Position numbers and translations under genes: made by a program. Below the pieces are notes generated by a model that worked only from the letters and a program-made list of their open reading frames with translations, did no database searches and was not told where the DNA came from. DNA of 64,000 bases from an uncultured Clostridium sp. (GTDB lineage: Bacteria > Bacillota > Clostridia > Lachnospirales > Lachnospiraceae), in assembly GCA_900539185.1 (NCBI GenBank), contig UQBG01000001.1, positions 62,001 through 126,000 on the forward strand. The letters are read 5' to 3'. Shown here one piece after another: positions 43,435-51,912 of this stretch; position 1 is the first letter of the stretch; every line of letters begins with the position of its first letter.

Positions 43435-45798
43435 CTATCTAGGCACCTCCACCATGATATAGGCTTCGATCTGATCAAATTCCTTCACATCATTAAAGCC
43501 TTCAAATACCAGTCCACACTCGAAACCGGTCTTTACTTCCTTCACATCATCCTTAAATCGCTTCAGGGATGCCAATGGTCCTTCAAAGATCTGCTCACCT
43601 TCACGGAATACCCGGCAGGTTGCATTCTTCTGAATCACGCCATCCAGTACATAAGAACCTGCGATCGTACCGACTCCGGATGCCTTGTAGGTCTGACGAA
43701 CCTCTGCATGTCCAATTACCTTTTCTTCATAGATTGGATCCAGCATACCCTTCATGGCAGCCTCGATATCCTCAATAGCATCGTAAATAACACGATACAG
43801 ACGAAGATCTACCTGTTCTCTCTCTGCTGTTTCCTTTGCGGTAGCATCCGGTCTTACATTGAAGCCAATAATGATGGCATTCGATGCGGAAGCCAGAATA
43901 ACATCGGACTCATTGATTGCACCAACACCTGCATGGATCACCTTGATTACGACCTCTTCATTCGACAGCTTCAGAAGACTCTGCTTCACTGCCTCTACCG
44001 ATCCCTGTACATCTGCCTTTACAACCAGATTCAGTTCCTTTACATTGCCGGCCTGAATCTGTGAGAACAGATCATCCAGAGACATCTTTGACTTCGTCTC
44101 TGCGATCAGCTTCTCCTTCTCGTAGCTGATAAATGCTTCTGCCATCGCTCTGGCTTCCTTCTCACTATCCGTTGCTACAAAGATCTCACCTGCATTCGGA
44201 ACACCATTCAGACCCAGAATCTCAACCGGAGTCGATGGGGTTGCTTCCTTTACCTTTCTGTGCTTATCATCCAGCATCGCACGTACCTTACCATGCACAC
44301 TGCCCACTGCGATGATGTCACCGACTTTCAACGTACCCTTCTGTACCAGAACGGTTGCAACCGGACCGCGTCCCTTATCCAGCTCTGCCTCGATCACGAT
44401 ACCTCTTGCCTTTCGGTTCTTATTTGCCTTCAGTTCCATAACCTCTGCGGTCAGCAGGATCATTTCCAGCAGGTTCTCCAGACCTTCCTTGGTATGTGCA
44501 GATACCGGACAGAAGATCGTGGATCCTCCCCATTCTTCTGCTACCAGATCGTACTCCATCAACTCCTGCTTTACACGCTCAACATTGGCACTTTCCTTAT
44601 CGATCTTATTGACTGCTACGATGATTTCAACACCGGCCGCCTTCGCATGGTTGATTGCTTCTACTGTCTGTGGCATAACACCATCATCGGCTGCTACTAC
44701 CAGAATCGCAATATCCGTAGACTGTGCACCACGCATACGCATTGCGGTAAATGCTTCATGTCCGGGTGTATCCAGGAATGTAATTGTCTGACCGTTTACT
44801 TCTACTACCGATGCACCGATATGCTGTGTAATACCGCCGGCCTCACCGGTGGTTACACTCGTAGCACGGATCGCATCCAACAGAGAGGTCTTACCATGAT
44901 CAACGTGTCCCATAACACAGACAACCGGTGGTCGCGGTGTCATTAAGGATGGGTCTTCCTCTTCTTCCTTTAACATCTCCTCGATCACATCGACCTGTTC
45001 CTCTTCCTCTGCGATAATGTTATATTCCAGTGCGATCTCAGCTGCCTCTTCGTACTCGATATCGGAATTTACATTTACCATCTTTCCGGCTAAGAACAGC
45101 TTCTTAATCAACTGATTCACCGGGATTCCCAGCTTGTCAGCCAGTTCCTTGATCGTCATAACCGGCGGGAAGGTAACTGTCTTGATGGTATCCTCCGGTT
45201 CCTTTTCTACCGGCTTCGGCTCCGGTTTAATAAACTGTCCGCTCTTCTTTTCCGGCTTTGCATTGTTGTTATTGGACTTGTTATTTCCGTTATTATTGTT
45301 ATTATTGTTATTCTTTTTATTCTTCTTATCCTTCTGATCTGCCTGGAAGGTTACGATGTTATGCTCTTTCTTTCCATCGTTCTTACGCTTACGATCATTC
45401 CGGTTGTTATTATTATTGTTATTATTGTTATTGTTACTGTTTCCGTTATTGGTATTCTGGGACTGCTTCTGTCCCTTGTTCTGATTTGCCGGATGAGTCT
45501 TACCTTCCGGTTTCTCCTGTTTCTTCGGCTGTTTTTCCGCTGTCTTTGGCTTTTCGGATGCCTGCGGCTTCTCAGTCGCCTGTGGCTTAACCGTCTTCTC
45601 TTCCTTCTTCTGTTCCGGTGCCGGCTGCTTTACCTGCTCCTTCTTGGCAAATGCCTTCCGCACGAGTGCTTCCTCTTCTGCGTCCAGCGCAGACTGCGGC
45701 TTCTTACCGGTCACTCCGTTTTGTTCCAATACTGCGATAATATCTTTGCTATCTATTCCTAACTCTTTTTTCAGTTCATGTACTTTGATTTTTGCCAT
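43435..45798 (-). CDS. infB: Translation initiation factor IF-2
   Basis: A 787-residue IF-2. The N-terminal IF2-N motif is followed by a Lys/Glu/Pro/Asn-rich linker with two poly-Asn tracts (about residues 112-135 and 160-185). The G domain starts at VMGHVDHGKTSLLDAIR near 295, with DTPGHEAF and NKIDKESA, then domains 2-4 (LVVKADVQGSVEAVKQSL, IEAYIMVEVPR at the end). It positions initiator tRNA. SD GGAGG precedes the ATG at 45798. The poly-Asn linker is encoded by AAT/AAC runs. Confidence 0.98.
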   Translation of the reverse strand: MAKIKVHELKKELGIDSKDIIAVLEQNGVTGKKPQSALDAEEEALVRKAFAKKEQVKQPAPEQKKEEKTVKPQATEKPQASEKPKTAEKQPKKQEKPEGKTHPANQNKGQKQSQNTNNGNSNNNNNNNNNNNRNDRKRKNDGKKEHNIVTFQADQKDKKNKKNNNNNNNNGNNKSNNNNAKPEKKSGQFIKPEPKPVEKEPEDTIKTVTFPPVMTIKELADKLGIPVNQLIKKLFLAGKMVNVNSDIEYEEAAEIALEYNIIAEEEEQVDVIEEMLKEEEEDPSLMTPRPPVVCVMGHVDHGKTSLLDAIRATSVTTGEAGGITQHIGASVVEVNGQTITFLDTPGHEAFTAMRMRGAQSTDIAILVVAADDGVMPQTVEAINHAKAAGVEIIVAVNKIDKESANVERVKQELMEYDLVAEEWGGSTIFCPVSAHTKEGLENLLEMILLTAEVMELKANKNRKARGIVIEAELDKGRGPVATVLVQKGTLKVGDIIAVGSVHGKVRAMLDDKHRKVKEATPSTPVEILGLNGVPNAGEIFVATDSEKEARAMAEAFISYEKEKLIAETKSKMSLDDLFSQIQAGNVKELNLVVKADVQGSVEAVKQSLLKLSNEEVVIKVIHAGVGAINESDVILASASNAIIIGFNVRPDATAKETAEREQVDLRLYRVIYDAIEDIEAAMKGMLDPIYEEKVIGHAEVRQTYKASGVGTIAGSYVLDGVIQKNATCRVFREGEQIFEGPLASLKRFKDDVKEVKTGFECGLVFEGFNDVKEFDQIEAYIMVEVPR

Positions 45799-45801
45799 TC
45801 G

Positions 45802-46125
45802 TTACACCTCCATATTTTTCTGCATTTCCATCTTCTTTGCAATCTGTTCTCCGAATCCTCTGTCCGTTACCGCCAGAGATGCCCGGAACTGCTTTCCAAT
45901 GCATCGTCCCAGCTCTTCCTTTGTTCCGTATACTGCATAGGGAACCTGATAGTAACTGCAGGAATCCGAAAACGCCTTTCTGGTGTTATCTGAGGCATCT
46001 TCTGCAACAATTACATAACTTGCACTTCCTGATTTGATTGCCTTTTCTGTTGAAAACTCGCCGCTCACTACTTTTCCTGCCTTCATTGCCAGGCCCAGCA
46101 GCGCATATATCTTATTTGCTCTCAA
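45802..46125 (-). CDS. ylxQ: L7Ae/L30e-like protein YlxQ
   Basis: A 107-residue kink-turn-binding-type protein, with IYALLGLAMKAGKVVSGEFS and VIVAEDASDNTRKAFSD. Found between ylxR and infB in Firmicutes, where it may bind ribosomal or regulatory RNA kink-turns. The start is TTG 46125 with GAGGAG ten bases upstream, overlapping the end of ylxR. Confidence 0.92.
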   Translation of the reverse strand: MRANKIYALLGLAMKAGKVVSGEFSTEKAIKSGSASYVIVAEDASDNTRKAFSDSCSYYQVPYAVYGTKEELGRCIGKQFRASLAVTDRGFGEQIAKKMEMQKNMEV

Positions 46126-46384
46126 GCTCGTTCAACTCCTCACTTAACTGCTGATAGATCTCCTGTGGTATCGGCATCTTGAAGGAGCGTTCCAGAGCCT
46201 TCGACTTCACTGCCTTTGCCAGACATTCCTGTGTCGTACATATATAGGCTCCTCTTCCATTCTTTCTACCGGTTGCATCAAACTCTACCGTTCCCTCCGG
46301 GCTTCTTATGATTCGTATCATACTTTGCTTTTCCATTGGTTGCCCGCAACCGATACATTTTCTGATCGTAGGTTTCTTTGCCAT
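46112..46384 (-). CDS. ylxR: YlxR (RNPM/DUF448) nucleic-acid-binding protein
   Basis: A 90-residue DUF448 protein with TIRKCIGCGQPMEKQSMIRI and GRGAYICTTQECLAKAVK; the Cys pairs suggest a metal site. Recent work connects YlxR with RNase P regulation in Firmicutes. ATG 46384 is chosen (AAGGAAG seven bases upstream); a TTG at 46414 is the only earlier start. It lies in the standard nusA-ylxR-ylxQ-infB order. Confidence 0.92.
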   Translation of the reverse strand: MAKKPTIRKCIGCGQPMEKQSMIRIIRSPEGTVEFDATGRKNGRGAYICTTQECLAKAVKSKALERSFKMPIPQEIYQQLSEELNELESK

Positions 46385-46437
46385 GCTTTCACTTCCTTCA
46401 TTCTCGTCTGCCAATCTCCGTTTCCGGCCGGAATCGA

Positions 46438-47511
46438 TTACTCTTCTACTTCAGTCTCTTCTTCGCTCTCTTCCGGAATCGAATCTACCTGTGACTCGCT
46501 CTTAATATCGATCTTGTAACCGGTCAGTCTGGCTGCCAGTCTGGCATTCTGACCTTCTTTACCGATCGCCAGCGATAACTGATTATCCGGTACGATAACC
46601 TTGGCACTCTTCTCATCCAGATCTACCGTAACTGCTACAACACTGGATGGACTCAGGGCATTCTTAATGAAGATCGCCGGATTCTCATTCCAGTTAATAA
46701 TATCGATCTTCTCACCACGCAGATCACTTACGATCGCATTGACTCTGGCACCGTTTAAGCCGACACAGGCGCCTACCGGATCAACATTCGGATCATTGGA
46801 CCATACGGCGATCTTGGAACGGGAACCTGCTTCTCTGGAGATGTTTTTGATCTCAACGGTTCCATCGGCTACTTCGGTTACTTCTTTTTCAAACAGACGT
46901 TTTACCAGCTCCGGATGCGTTCTGGATACCAGAATCTTTGGTCCCTTATTGCTTGGCTTCACTTCTATGATATAGAGCTTTACACGATCCGTTGGGTGGA
47001 ATACTTCACCCGGAATCTGCTCATTTTCTGTCAGGATGGCATCCGTCTTGTCGTCCAGACTGATACATACATTCTTACCGATATATCTCTGTACAACACC
47101 GGTCACGATGTCCTTTTCCTTACACTGGAAATGATTATAAATGGACTTTCTTTCTTCTTCTTTGATCTTCTGTACAATGACATTTCTTGCATTCTGTGCA
47201 GAGATTCTTCCGAAGTTCTTTGGCTGAACCTCTACCTTCACAACATCTCCTACTTCATAGTGGATATCGTGCATCTTTGCATCCTCCAGACTGATCTCTG
47301 TCGCCGGATTCTCCACCTCTTCTACTACTTCCCGCTCTACATAGGCACTAAACTCACCGGTTTCACGGTTCATTTCTACCTTCATATTTACATCTTCTTT
47401 GTCCTTCTTGTAGGCATCTATGATCGCCTTCTCGATGGTTTCCATCAGGACTTCCTTGTCGATTCCTTTCTCTTTCTCAATCTGAGTAAGTGCATCCATA
47501 ATTTCTGACAT
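46438..47511 (-). CDS. nusA: Transcription factor NusA
   Basis: A 357-residue NusA of the short Gram-positive form, lacking the C-terminal AR repeats. It has an N-terminal polymerase-binding domain, S1 (VVQRYIGKNVCISL...), then two KH domains (KILVSRTHPELVKRLFEKEV and DPVGACVGLNGARVNAIVSDL, last NQLSLAIGKEGQNARLAARL). The tail is acidic (PEESEEETEVEE). SD GGAGG precedes the ATG at 47511. Confidence 0.98.
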   Translation of the reverse strand: MSEIMDALTQIEKEKGIDKEVLMETIEKAIIDAYKKDKEDVNMKVEMNRETGEFSAYVEREVVEEVENPATEISLEDAKMHDIHYEVGDVVKVEVQPKNFGRISAQNARNVIVQKIKEEERKSIYNHFQCKEKDIVTGVVQRYIGKNVCISLDDKTDAILTENEQIPGEVFHPTDRVKLYIIEVKPSNKGPKILVSRTHPELVKRLFEKEVTEVADGTVEIKNISREAGSRSKIAVWSNDPNVDPVGACVGLNGARVNAIVSDLRGEKIDIINWNENPAIFIKNALSPSSVVAVTVDLDEKSAKVIVPDNQLSLAIGKEGQNARLAARLTGYKIDIKSESQVDSIPEESEEETEVEE

Positions 47512-47531
47512 TTCTTTATCCTCCTATTTTA

Positions 47532-47993
47532 CTAAAAATCTATCGCTAATCGTATTAATGCTATATCACTTCTCTGGAATACACATTCCCGGTCTTCGAT
47601 CTCCAGGGTTACGGTATCCTTTGTATATGCCTGCAGACAACCGGTATACTCCTTCTGTCCATCCTGTGCCTTATAAAGCTTCAGTTCCACATCCTGTCCC
47701 AGACTCTTTTCAAAGTCCCGATCACGCTTCAGTGGTCTTCCCAGTCCCGGAGAGCTTACCTCCAGAATATAGGCTTCTTCGATAAAGTCCTCTGCATCCA
47801 GCTTCTCTTCCAGTGCCCGGCTGATCGTTACGCAGTCATCGATTGTAATTCCACCCGGCTTATCTGCATATACTCGCAGATAATAGTTTGCACCTTCCTT
47901 CACATATTCTACATCCCACAGTTCAAACTGATGTTCATCAAGAATCGGCTGAACCAGTGCTTCACATCTTGACTCTACTTCTGTCCGTTTCAA
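47532..47993 (-). CDS. rimP: Ribosome maturation factor RimP
   Basis: A 153-residue RimP. Visible motifs are LWDVEYVKEGANYYLRVYAD, the DDCVTISRALEEKLD region and AYILEVSSPGLGRPLKRDRDF. It binds free 30S subunits during assembly. The start is TTG 47993 with AAAGGAG nine bases upstream. It is the first gene of the large nusA-infB-truB-ribF operon and is preceded by a structured leader. Confidence 0.95.
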   Translation of the reverse strand: MKRTEVESRCEALVQPILDEHQFELWDVEYVKEGANYYLRVYADKPGGITIDDCVTISRALEEKLDAEDFIEEAYILEVSSPGLGRPLKRDRDFEKSLGQDVELKLYKAQDGQKEYTGCLQAYTKDTVTLEIEDRECVFQRSDIALIRLAIDF

Positions 47994-48037
47994 TAATCAG
48001 AACTCCTTTCCTGCTTATCCTATGCTACTTTTCCATA

Positions 48038-48127
48038 CAAAACATAAGAGTGGACTTACGTCCACTCTTACTGTAAATACTAGTATCAAGCTATAATCAG
48101 CATAGCACAACTTCTCTTGCATTGCAA
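48038..48127 (-). promoter_or_regulatory. rimP promoter and structured leader
   Basis: Two overlapping sigma-A candidates on the minus strand: TTGCAA (48127-48122), 17, TATGCT (48104-48099), and TTGTGC (48110-48105), 17, GATACT (48087-48082). The first -35 lies in a perfect palindrome CTTGCATTGCAAG (48116-48128). The mRNA would begin with an 11-bp hairpin TAAGAGTGGAC...GTCCACTCTTA (48070-48046) typical of clostridial rimP leaders. It is followed by TGTTTTG, so partial termination is possible. Confidence 0.55.
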
Positions 48128-48163
48128 GCCCTAATTCCGTTGCCGCCAGCCTTCTCATACCCA

Positions 48164-49402
48164 TTAATCCACATAAATCGTTACATCCAATGCACAAACA
48201 TCATCGTTATCGTCATACTCGACACGAAGTACCTCGCTGCCGGACTCACTCTCATAGCATGCCAGGCCGTCGGAATCAGTTGTACTTGGTGTACCAATGG
48301 CAGACTCTACATCGGAACGGCTCATGCCTAAGGTAACACCGCCGTATACCTCTACGCTGTAGACACCGGTATTTGAATAGTTATCGGCATTGATACCCGT
48401 TACCTGCAGATCATCTACGGAATATACGGTATCGGAACCGGTATTCTCAATGTATCCCCATACATCATAATAACCATCTGCACTATCCAGTACTACGAAC
48501 TTATACTCACCCGGTGCTATACCGTAAGTCTCAATATCAGATACGTCACTACTGTTATTATCAGATACGGTCAATCCTAAGCTATCCAGACTGGCCGGTA
48601 ATGTATACAGATCATAGTTCACCATGATCTGGTTTGTACTGTTTAGTGTAGAACTGCTATAATCATCATAATCATCATAATCATAATCATCATTACCTGT
48701 CAGGCCATCGTAAGCATCCTGATACTCATCCGGCACATAATCTCTTATGTCTTTCATAATAGATCCGCCTGTTGCGAGCATTACGATCGCCATGATCAGA
48801 CTGATCAATAAACTAACTGCACTGATAATGATACTGCTGATTCCAAGTCCCTTGCTGCCCTTCTTTGCCAGACATACGATACCCAGAATCAAACCGATCA
48901 AACCAAATAAGAATCCGCCAAAGCAGCAGGATGTTACTAAACCGATGATTGCAAGAATCAATGCGGCGATTCCTAATCCTTTACCCGGCTTCTTTCCTGT
49001 ATCTGCTGTTGCATCTGCTGTTGCATCATACGCACTGTAATTTCCCTGATAGCTGGTCTCTGCACCAGAACCCGGCATTGGCTGATAGGTATTTCCCATT
49101 CCCACACTTCCGGCCGGAGCTGACTGATATACATTTCCTGCATCTGCCGGCATTGGCTGTTCATCATTCTGAACACTGAATGGATTCCCGCTCAATACGG
49201 TTGTCTCCTGTGCTGCAGGCTCCTCCTGTACCCTCTGTGTCTCTTCCTGTACCGGTACTGCTGTCTCTACTGCGGCTTCCGGTTCTACCGGTGTCTCTGT
49301 CTGTGCCTGTGCCGGAACCTCTACCGGACTTCCACAGTTCTGACAGAATGAATCACCCGGATTCACTACTGAACCGCATACACTACATCTGATTTCTTTC
49401 AT
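48164..49402 (-). CDS. Zinc-ribbon membrane protein with DUF4190-like segment and outer SmpA-like domain
   Basis: A 412-residue protein. A zinc ribbon MKEIRCSVCGSVV...FCQNCGSPV (1-28) is followed by a Gln/Pro/Thr-rich linker to about 140, two or three hydrophobic spans (GLGIAALILAIIGLVT, GFLFGLIGLILGIVCL, SSIIISAVSLLISLIMAIVML), an Asp/Tyr-rich segment, and an outer part with IENTGSDTVYSVDDLQV and GVTLGMSRSDVESAIGTPS, the last reminiscent of SmpA/DUF3862-type motifs. Function unknown. SD GGAGGA precedes the ATG. It has a strong own promoter and shares architecture with the protein at 4646-5536. Confidence 0.7.
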   Translation of the reverse strand: MKEIRCSVCGSVVNPGDSFCQNCGSPVEVPAQAQTETPVEPEAAVETAVPVQEETQRVQEEPAAQETTVLSGNPFSVQNDEQPMPADAGNVYQSAPAGSVGMGNTYQPMPGSGAETSYQGNYSAYDATADATADTGKKPGKGLGIAALILAIIGLVTSCCFGGFLFGLIGLILGIVCLAKKGSKGLGISSIIISAVSLLISLIMAIVMLATGGSIMKDIRDYVPDEYQDAYDGLTGNDDYDYDDYDDYSSSTLNSTNQIMVNYDLYTLPASLDSLGLTVSDNNSSDVSDIETYGIAPGEYKFVVLDSADGYYDVWGYIENTGSDTVYSVDDLQVTGINADNYSNTGVYSVEVYGGVTLGMSRSDVESAIGTPSTTDSDGLACYESESGSEVLRVEYDDNDDVCALDVTIYVD

Positions 49403-49441
49403 TATAATCCTCCTTCATCCATACCAGATTATACCATTTGA

Positions 49442-49470
49442 ATTATAGCATACTTTTTTTACATTGTGAA
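49442..49470 (-). promoter_or_regulatory. Sigma-A promoter of the zinc-ribbon gene
   Basis: TTCACA (49470-49465), 17 bases, TATAAT (49447-49442) on the minus strand, about 40 bases before the ATG. A perfect -10. Confidence 0.7.
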
Positions 49471-49530
49471 GTCCTCAGTGGGGAAATGATTTCCGATAAT
49501 TCTGATGATTTCTAATATTCTTTTGTGGTC

Positions 49531-49650
49531 AATGATGGTTCTCTTCCGGTCACGCTCCCGCTCTGCTGCTCAGCGTAGGGTTACTAAATTCGTGCTTTGC
49601 ACTCATTAAGTAACCACGTTCGCAGAGGTCCCGTCATAGAATCCATCATT
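49531..49650. repeat. 120-bp nested palindromic element, possible structured RNA or mobile remnant
   Basis: Four coaxial inverted repeats are nested: AATGATGG (49531-49538) with CCATCATT (49643-49650), CTCTGC (49561-49566) with GCAGAG (49622-49627), GGTTACT (49579-49585) with AGTAACC (49609-49615), and GTGC (49592-49595) with GCAC (49599-49602). No gene is here. It fills most of the 300-base gap between the zinc-ribbon gene and the accessory genes and is richer in GC than its flanks. The class is unknown: a non-coding RNA, a MITE-like element or a bulky terminator. Confidence 0.55.
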
Positions 49651-49700
49651 TTCCTTCGAAACAGAGTATTCCAAAATTTTCCAAAATAACTTTTTAACAA

Positions 49701-50011
49701 TTAATTATTTATTCTCCTATCTACGCTCATGTCTATCCAGTTATCACCATTATATTCTTCTATCTGCTTAACAATCCTGTTAAGAAAATTATTAAGTTCA
49801 TTATTCTCGTTTCGACCTGTAGCAAACCAAACATTTGCTTGACCAAACCCAAACGACACTCCTTTGGATTTTCTGTATACTCTCCATATATTTGATCTTC
49901 GTCGTACAGAACGTGGAAGCAACACACAATTTTCCTCTCCCTTTTATCCGATTTCCAATAATCTTCACCAAGGCTCACAGATAATGTACAGTCACATTTA
50001 CCTCTAGCCAT
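49701..50011 (-). pseudogene. Small hypothetical gene broken by a frameshift
   Basis: Two overlapping frames read as halves of one protein of about 100 residues. The frame from ATG 50011 gives MARGKCDCTLSVSLGEDYW to about YGEYTENPK near 49877, then degenerates and stops at 49760. The frame one base away gives GVSFGFGQANVWFATGRNE onward and stops at 49701. Joining them near the CCAAAGGAG at about 49875 restores a balanced protein, consistent with loss of one base. No canonical slippery heptamer is present, so programmed frameshifting is unlikely. It follows the DUF4365 gene by 42 bases and has the same AT-rich composition. No family recognised. Confidence 0.5.
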
Positions 50012-50053
50012 ATATCAGCTAAAGAATCTGCCCATTATTCATCTTTGTTTATA

Positions 50054-50518
50054 TCATCCTTTTTCTTCAAAGAACCTCTCTGCCCTATATTTTTCAAGCA
50101 GCATTTTATTCTTTTTAGTGTAACTAATTCCCCATTCAGGTTTACTTTTTTGTTCTGGTTTATCATACTTCCTATCCACTAACACTGCATTGGGTTCATG
50201 CCAAGCAGTTGCAGGAATGATATAAACCTCTGGCAACTTATCATCTTCAAATCTCAAAAAACAAACCAATCTATACATATCGTTGATATCCATGTGTTGT
50301 TTCTGCATAAAAGTATATCTGCCTTTATATATACTCTTTACCTGAACCTCATAAAATTGCTCTGTTTTAACATCTTTGATCACAAAATCAACTCCATGAT
50401 CATCAACTTCCGATGTATAAACATCATATCCATATGAAGCGAATTCCATTTTGGCATAATATTCTCCGTACCGACCTAATTGCCTCTGATTAAGTTTATC
50501 CCATTTCATGTTAGGCAT
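50054..50518 (-). CDS. DUF4365-type nuclease-like protein
   Basis: A 154-residue protein. A restriction-endonuclease-like core is visible: GRYGEYYAKMEFASYGYDVY, then GVDFVIKD (Asp) and FYEVQVKSIYKGR (ExK), matching DUF4365/Mrr-like proteins found in defence and mobile contexts. The DNA or RNA target is unknown. ATG 50518 is chosen because the promoter at 50572-50600 would start transcripts below the GTG at 50584; AAGAAGG is a fair SD. The surrounding DNA is visibly more AT-rich than the chromosome around it, a sign of transfer. Confidence 0.7.
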   Translation of the reverse strand: MPNMKWDKLNQRQLGRYGEYYAKMEFASYGYDVYTSEVDDHGVDFVIKDVKTEQFYEVQVKSIYKGRYTFMQKQHMDINDMYRLVCFLRFEDDKLPEVYIIPATAWHEPNAVLVDRKYDKPEQKSKPEWGISYTKKNKMLLEKYRAERFFEEKG

Positions 50519-50571
50519 AAAATACCTTCTTTCCTGTTGTTCCGTAGTGTTTTTCTCTATGTGTTTATAAA

Positions 50572-50600
50572 ATTCTACCACCACATTCTATGTTTTTCAA
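50572..50600 (-). promoter_or_regulatory. Sigma-A promoter of the accessory islet
   Basis: TTGAAA (50600-50595), 17 bases, TAGAAT (50577-50572) on the minus strand, 54 bases before the DUF4365 ATG. The 80 bases between here and the dac gene end show only AT-rich sequence. Confidence 0.65.
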
Positions 50601-50680
50601 GTCTATACAACACTACATCCTCTTATATATATCTATATTTCTCGCAATCCATTTATTTTACTTTTCTTCTCCCTATTCTC

Positions 50681-51907
50681 TCACTCTTTCACCAGAAAAT
50701 ATTCCCGGATCACCTGTAAAAACACATATGAATAGGTGATCGGCTCCCGGCTCTCTCCCACATATACGACCACGCTATCATAAAGCTCCTGATTAATGTA
50801 AATGTCCACACTGCCTGCGATATCGCCCTGTCTGACCGGTGCCTCCAACCGGGAAGGAAGCTGTTCGACATACTCGACCGATTCATCCGGCCGCAGAAGG
50901 AGAGCGATGCTGTCGCGGATCTCCAGCGGAACCGGTTCCTCATCTATCGCATGCTGTACCGCGATGGATGGCAGTGTATATTCCGGTGTCATGATGACCT
51001 GCTTCTGATAATCCTCCATCCCGTAGTCCATCAGAGCTCTCGTGTCCTGCCATTTGTAGGTCTTATGCGGTGGCCATCCGGATGCCAGTACGACAGATAC
51101 CAGTGTCCGGTCTCCCCTTCTGGCTGCCCCGACGAAGCAGTAGCCGGCATTCCCCGTGAACCCGGTTTTGATACCGATTGCCCCTTCATAGGAAGTCAGG
51201 AATACATCCCGGTTTACGACAGATACGGTTCTCGCTCCGGTTATATCCGTAAATGTATAGGCCGGCATCTTTATAATATCCAGAAATTCCGGATTCTGTA
51301 TCGCATAGCAGGCGATCCGTCCCAGATCACAGGCTGTCGTATAGTGTGTATCTGCATCCAGACCATTCGGTGTCACAAAATGGGTTTGTTCCGCTCCCAG
51401 CTCCTGCGCCTTCTCATTCATCAGCTCTGCGAATCCCTCTACGGAGCCTCCGATATGCTCTGCAATAGCTACCGCCGTATCATTGTGTGACTCCAGCATC
51501 AGAGAATAGAGCAGATCCTTTAGATAATACTGTTCTCCCTCTCTTCCGTTCATCTGTACATCCGGCTGTGCGGCAGCATTTGCCGAGAAAGGAACGATAT
51601 CTTCCGGATTTCCCAGCTCTAACGCCAGAATACAGGTCATGATCTTCGTGGTACTGGCCATCGCCTTTTGTTCATGCCCGTTTTTCTCATATAGAACCCT
51701 TCCGGTATCTGCATCGATCAATGCGGCGGCACTGGCATACAGCTCCGGTTCTGCTGCCAAAACCACGGTATCCGGCATCTCCGGAAAAAAACACGATCCG
51801 AACAGGCATAGAAATGCACAGAGAAGCACTCCCAGAACCCTTCCCGGGGCGTTCCTCCGCCGCTTATCGTTTCCTGTTCTTTTCACCATATATCTAAAAA
51901 TAGCCAT
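50681..51907 (-). CDS. dacB: D-alanyl-D-alanine carboxypeptidase, S11 family (DacB/DacF type)
   Basis: A 408-residue penicillin-binding protein of the PBP5 type. After a signal peptide (VLGVLLCAFLCLFGSCFF), the serine motif KAMASTTKIM gives SxxK near residue 75, the SHN motif is LMLESHNDTAVA near 130 and the KTG box IKTGFTGNAGYC near 235. A C-terminal beta domain and a hydrophobic end follow. Its place after scpA-scpB matches B. subtilis dacB, a sporulation cortex enzyme, so the symbol is positional. ATG 51907 has AGGTG nine bases upstream; a GTG at 51937 is rejected. SD and ATG lie at a hairpin with sporulation-like boxes. Confidence 0.85.
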   Translation of the reverse strand: MAIFRYMVKRTGNDKRRRNAPGRVLGVLLCAFLCLFGSCFFPEMPDTVVLAAEPELYASAAALIDADTGRVLYEKNGHEQKAMASTTKIMTCILALELGNPEDIVPFSANAAAQPDVQMNGREGEQYYLKDLLYSLMLESHNDTAVAIAEHIGGSVEGFAELMNEKAQELGAEQTHFVTPNGLDADTHYTTACDLGRIACYAIQNPEFLDIIKMPAYTFTDITGARTVSVVNRDVFLTSYEGAIGIKTGFTGNAGYCFVGAARRGDRTLVSVVLASGWPPHKTYKWQDTRALMDYGMEDYQKQVIMTPEYTLPSIAVQHAIDEEPVPLEIRDSIALLLRPDESVEYVEQLPSRLEAPVRQGDIAGSVDIYINQELYDSVVVYVGESREPITYSYVFLQVIREYFLVKE

Positions 51908-51912
51908 AATAA

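Noticed and set aside
45280..45470. Trinucleotide repeat tract as an independent repeat element
   Set aside because: It is in frame with infB and encodes the low-complexity IF-2 linker.
49860..49890. Programmed -1 frameshift in the small islet gene
   Set aside because: No X-XXY-YYZ heptamer or downstream structure is visible at the junction; a lost base is simpler.
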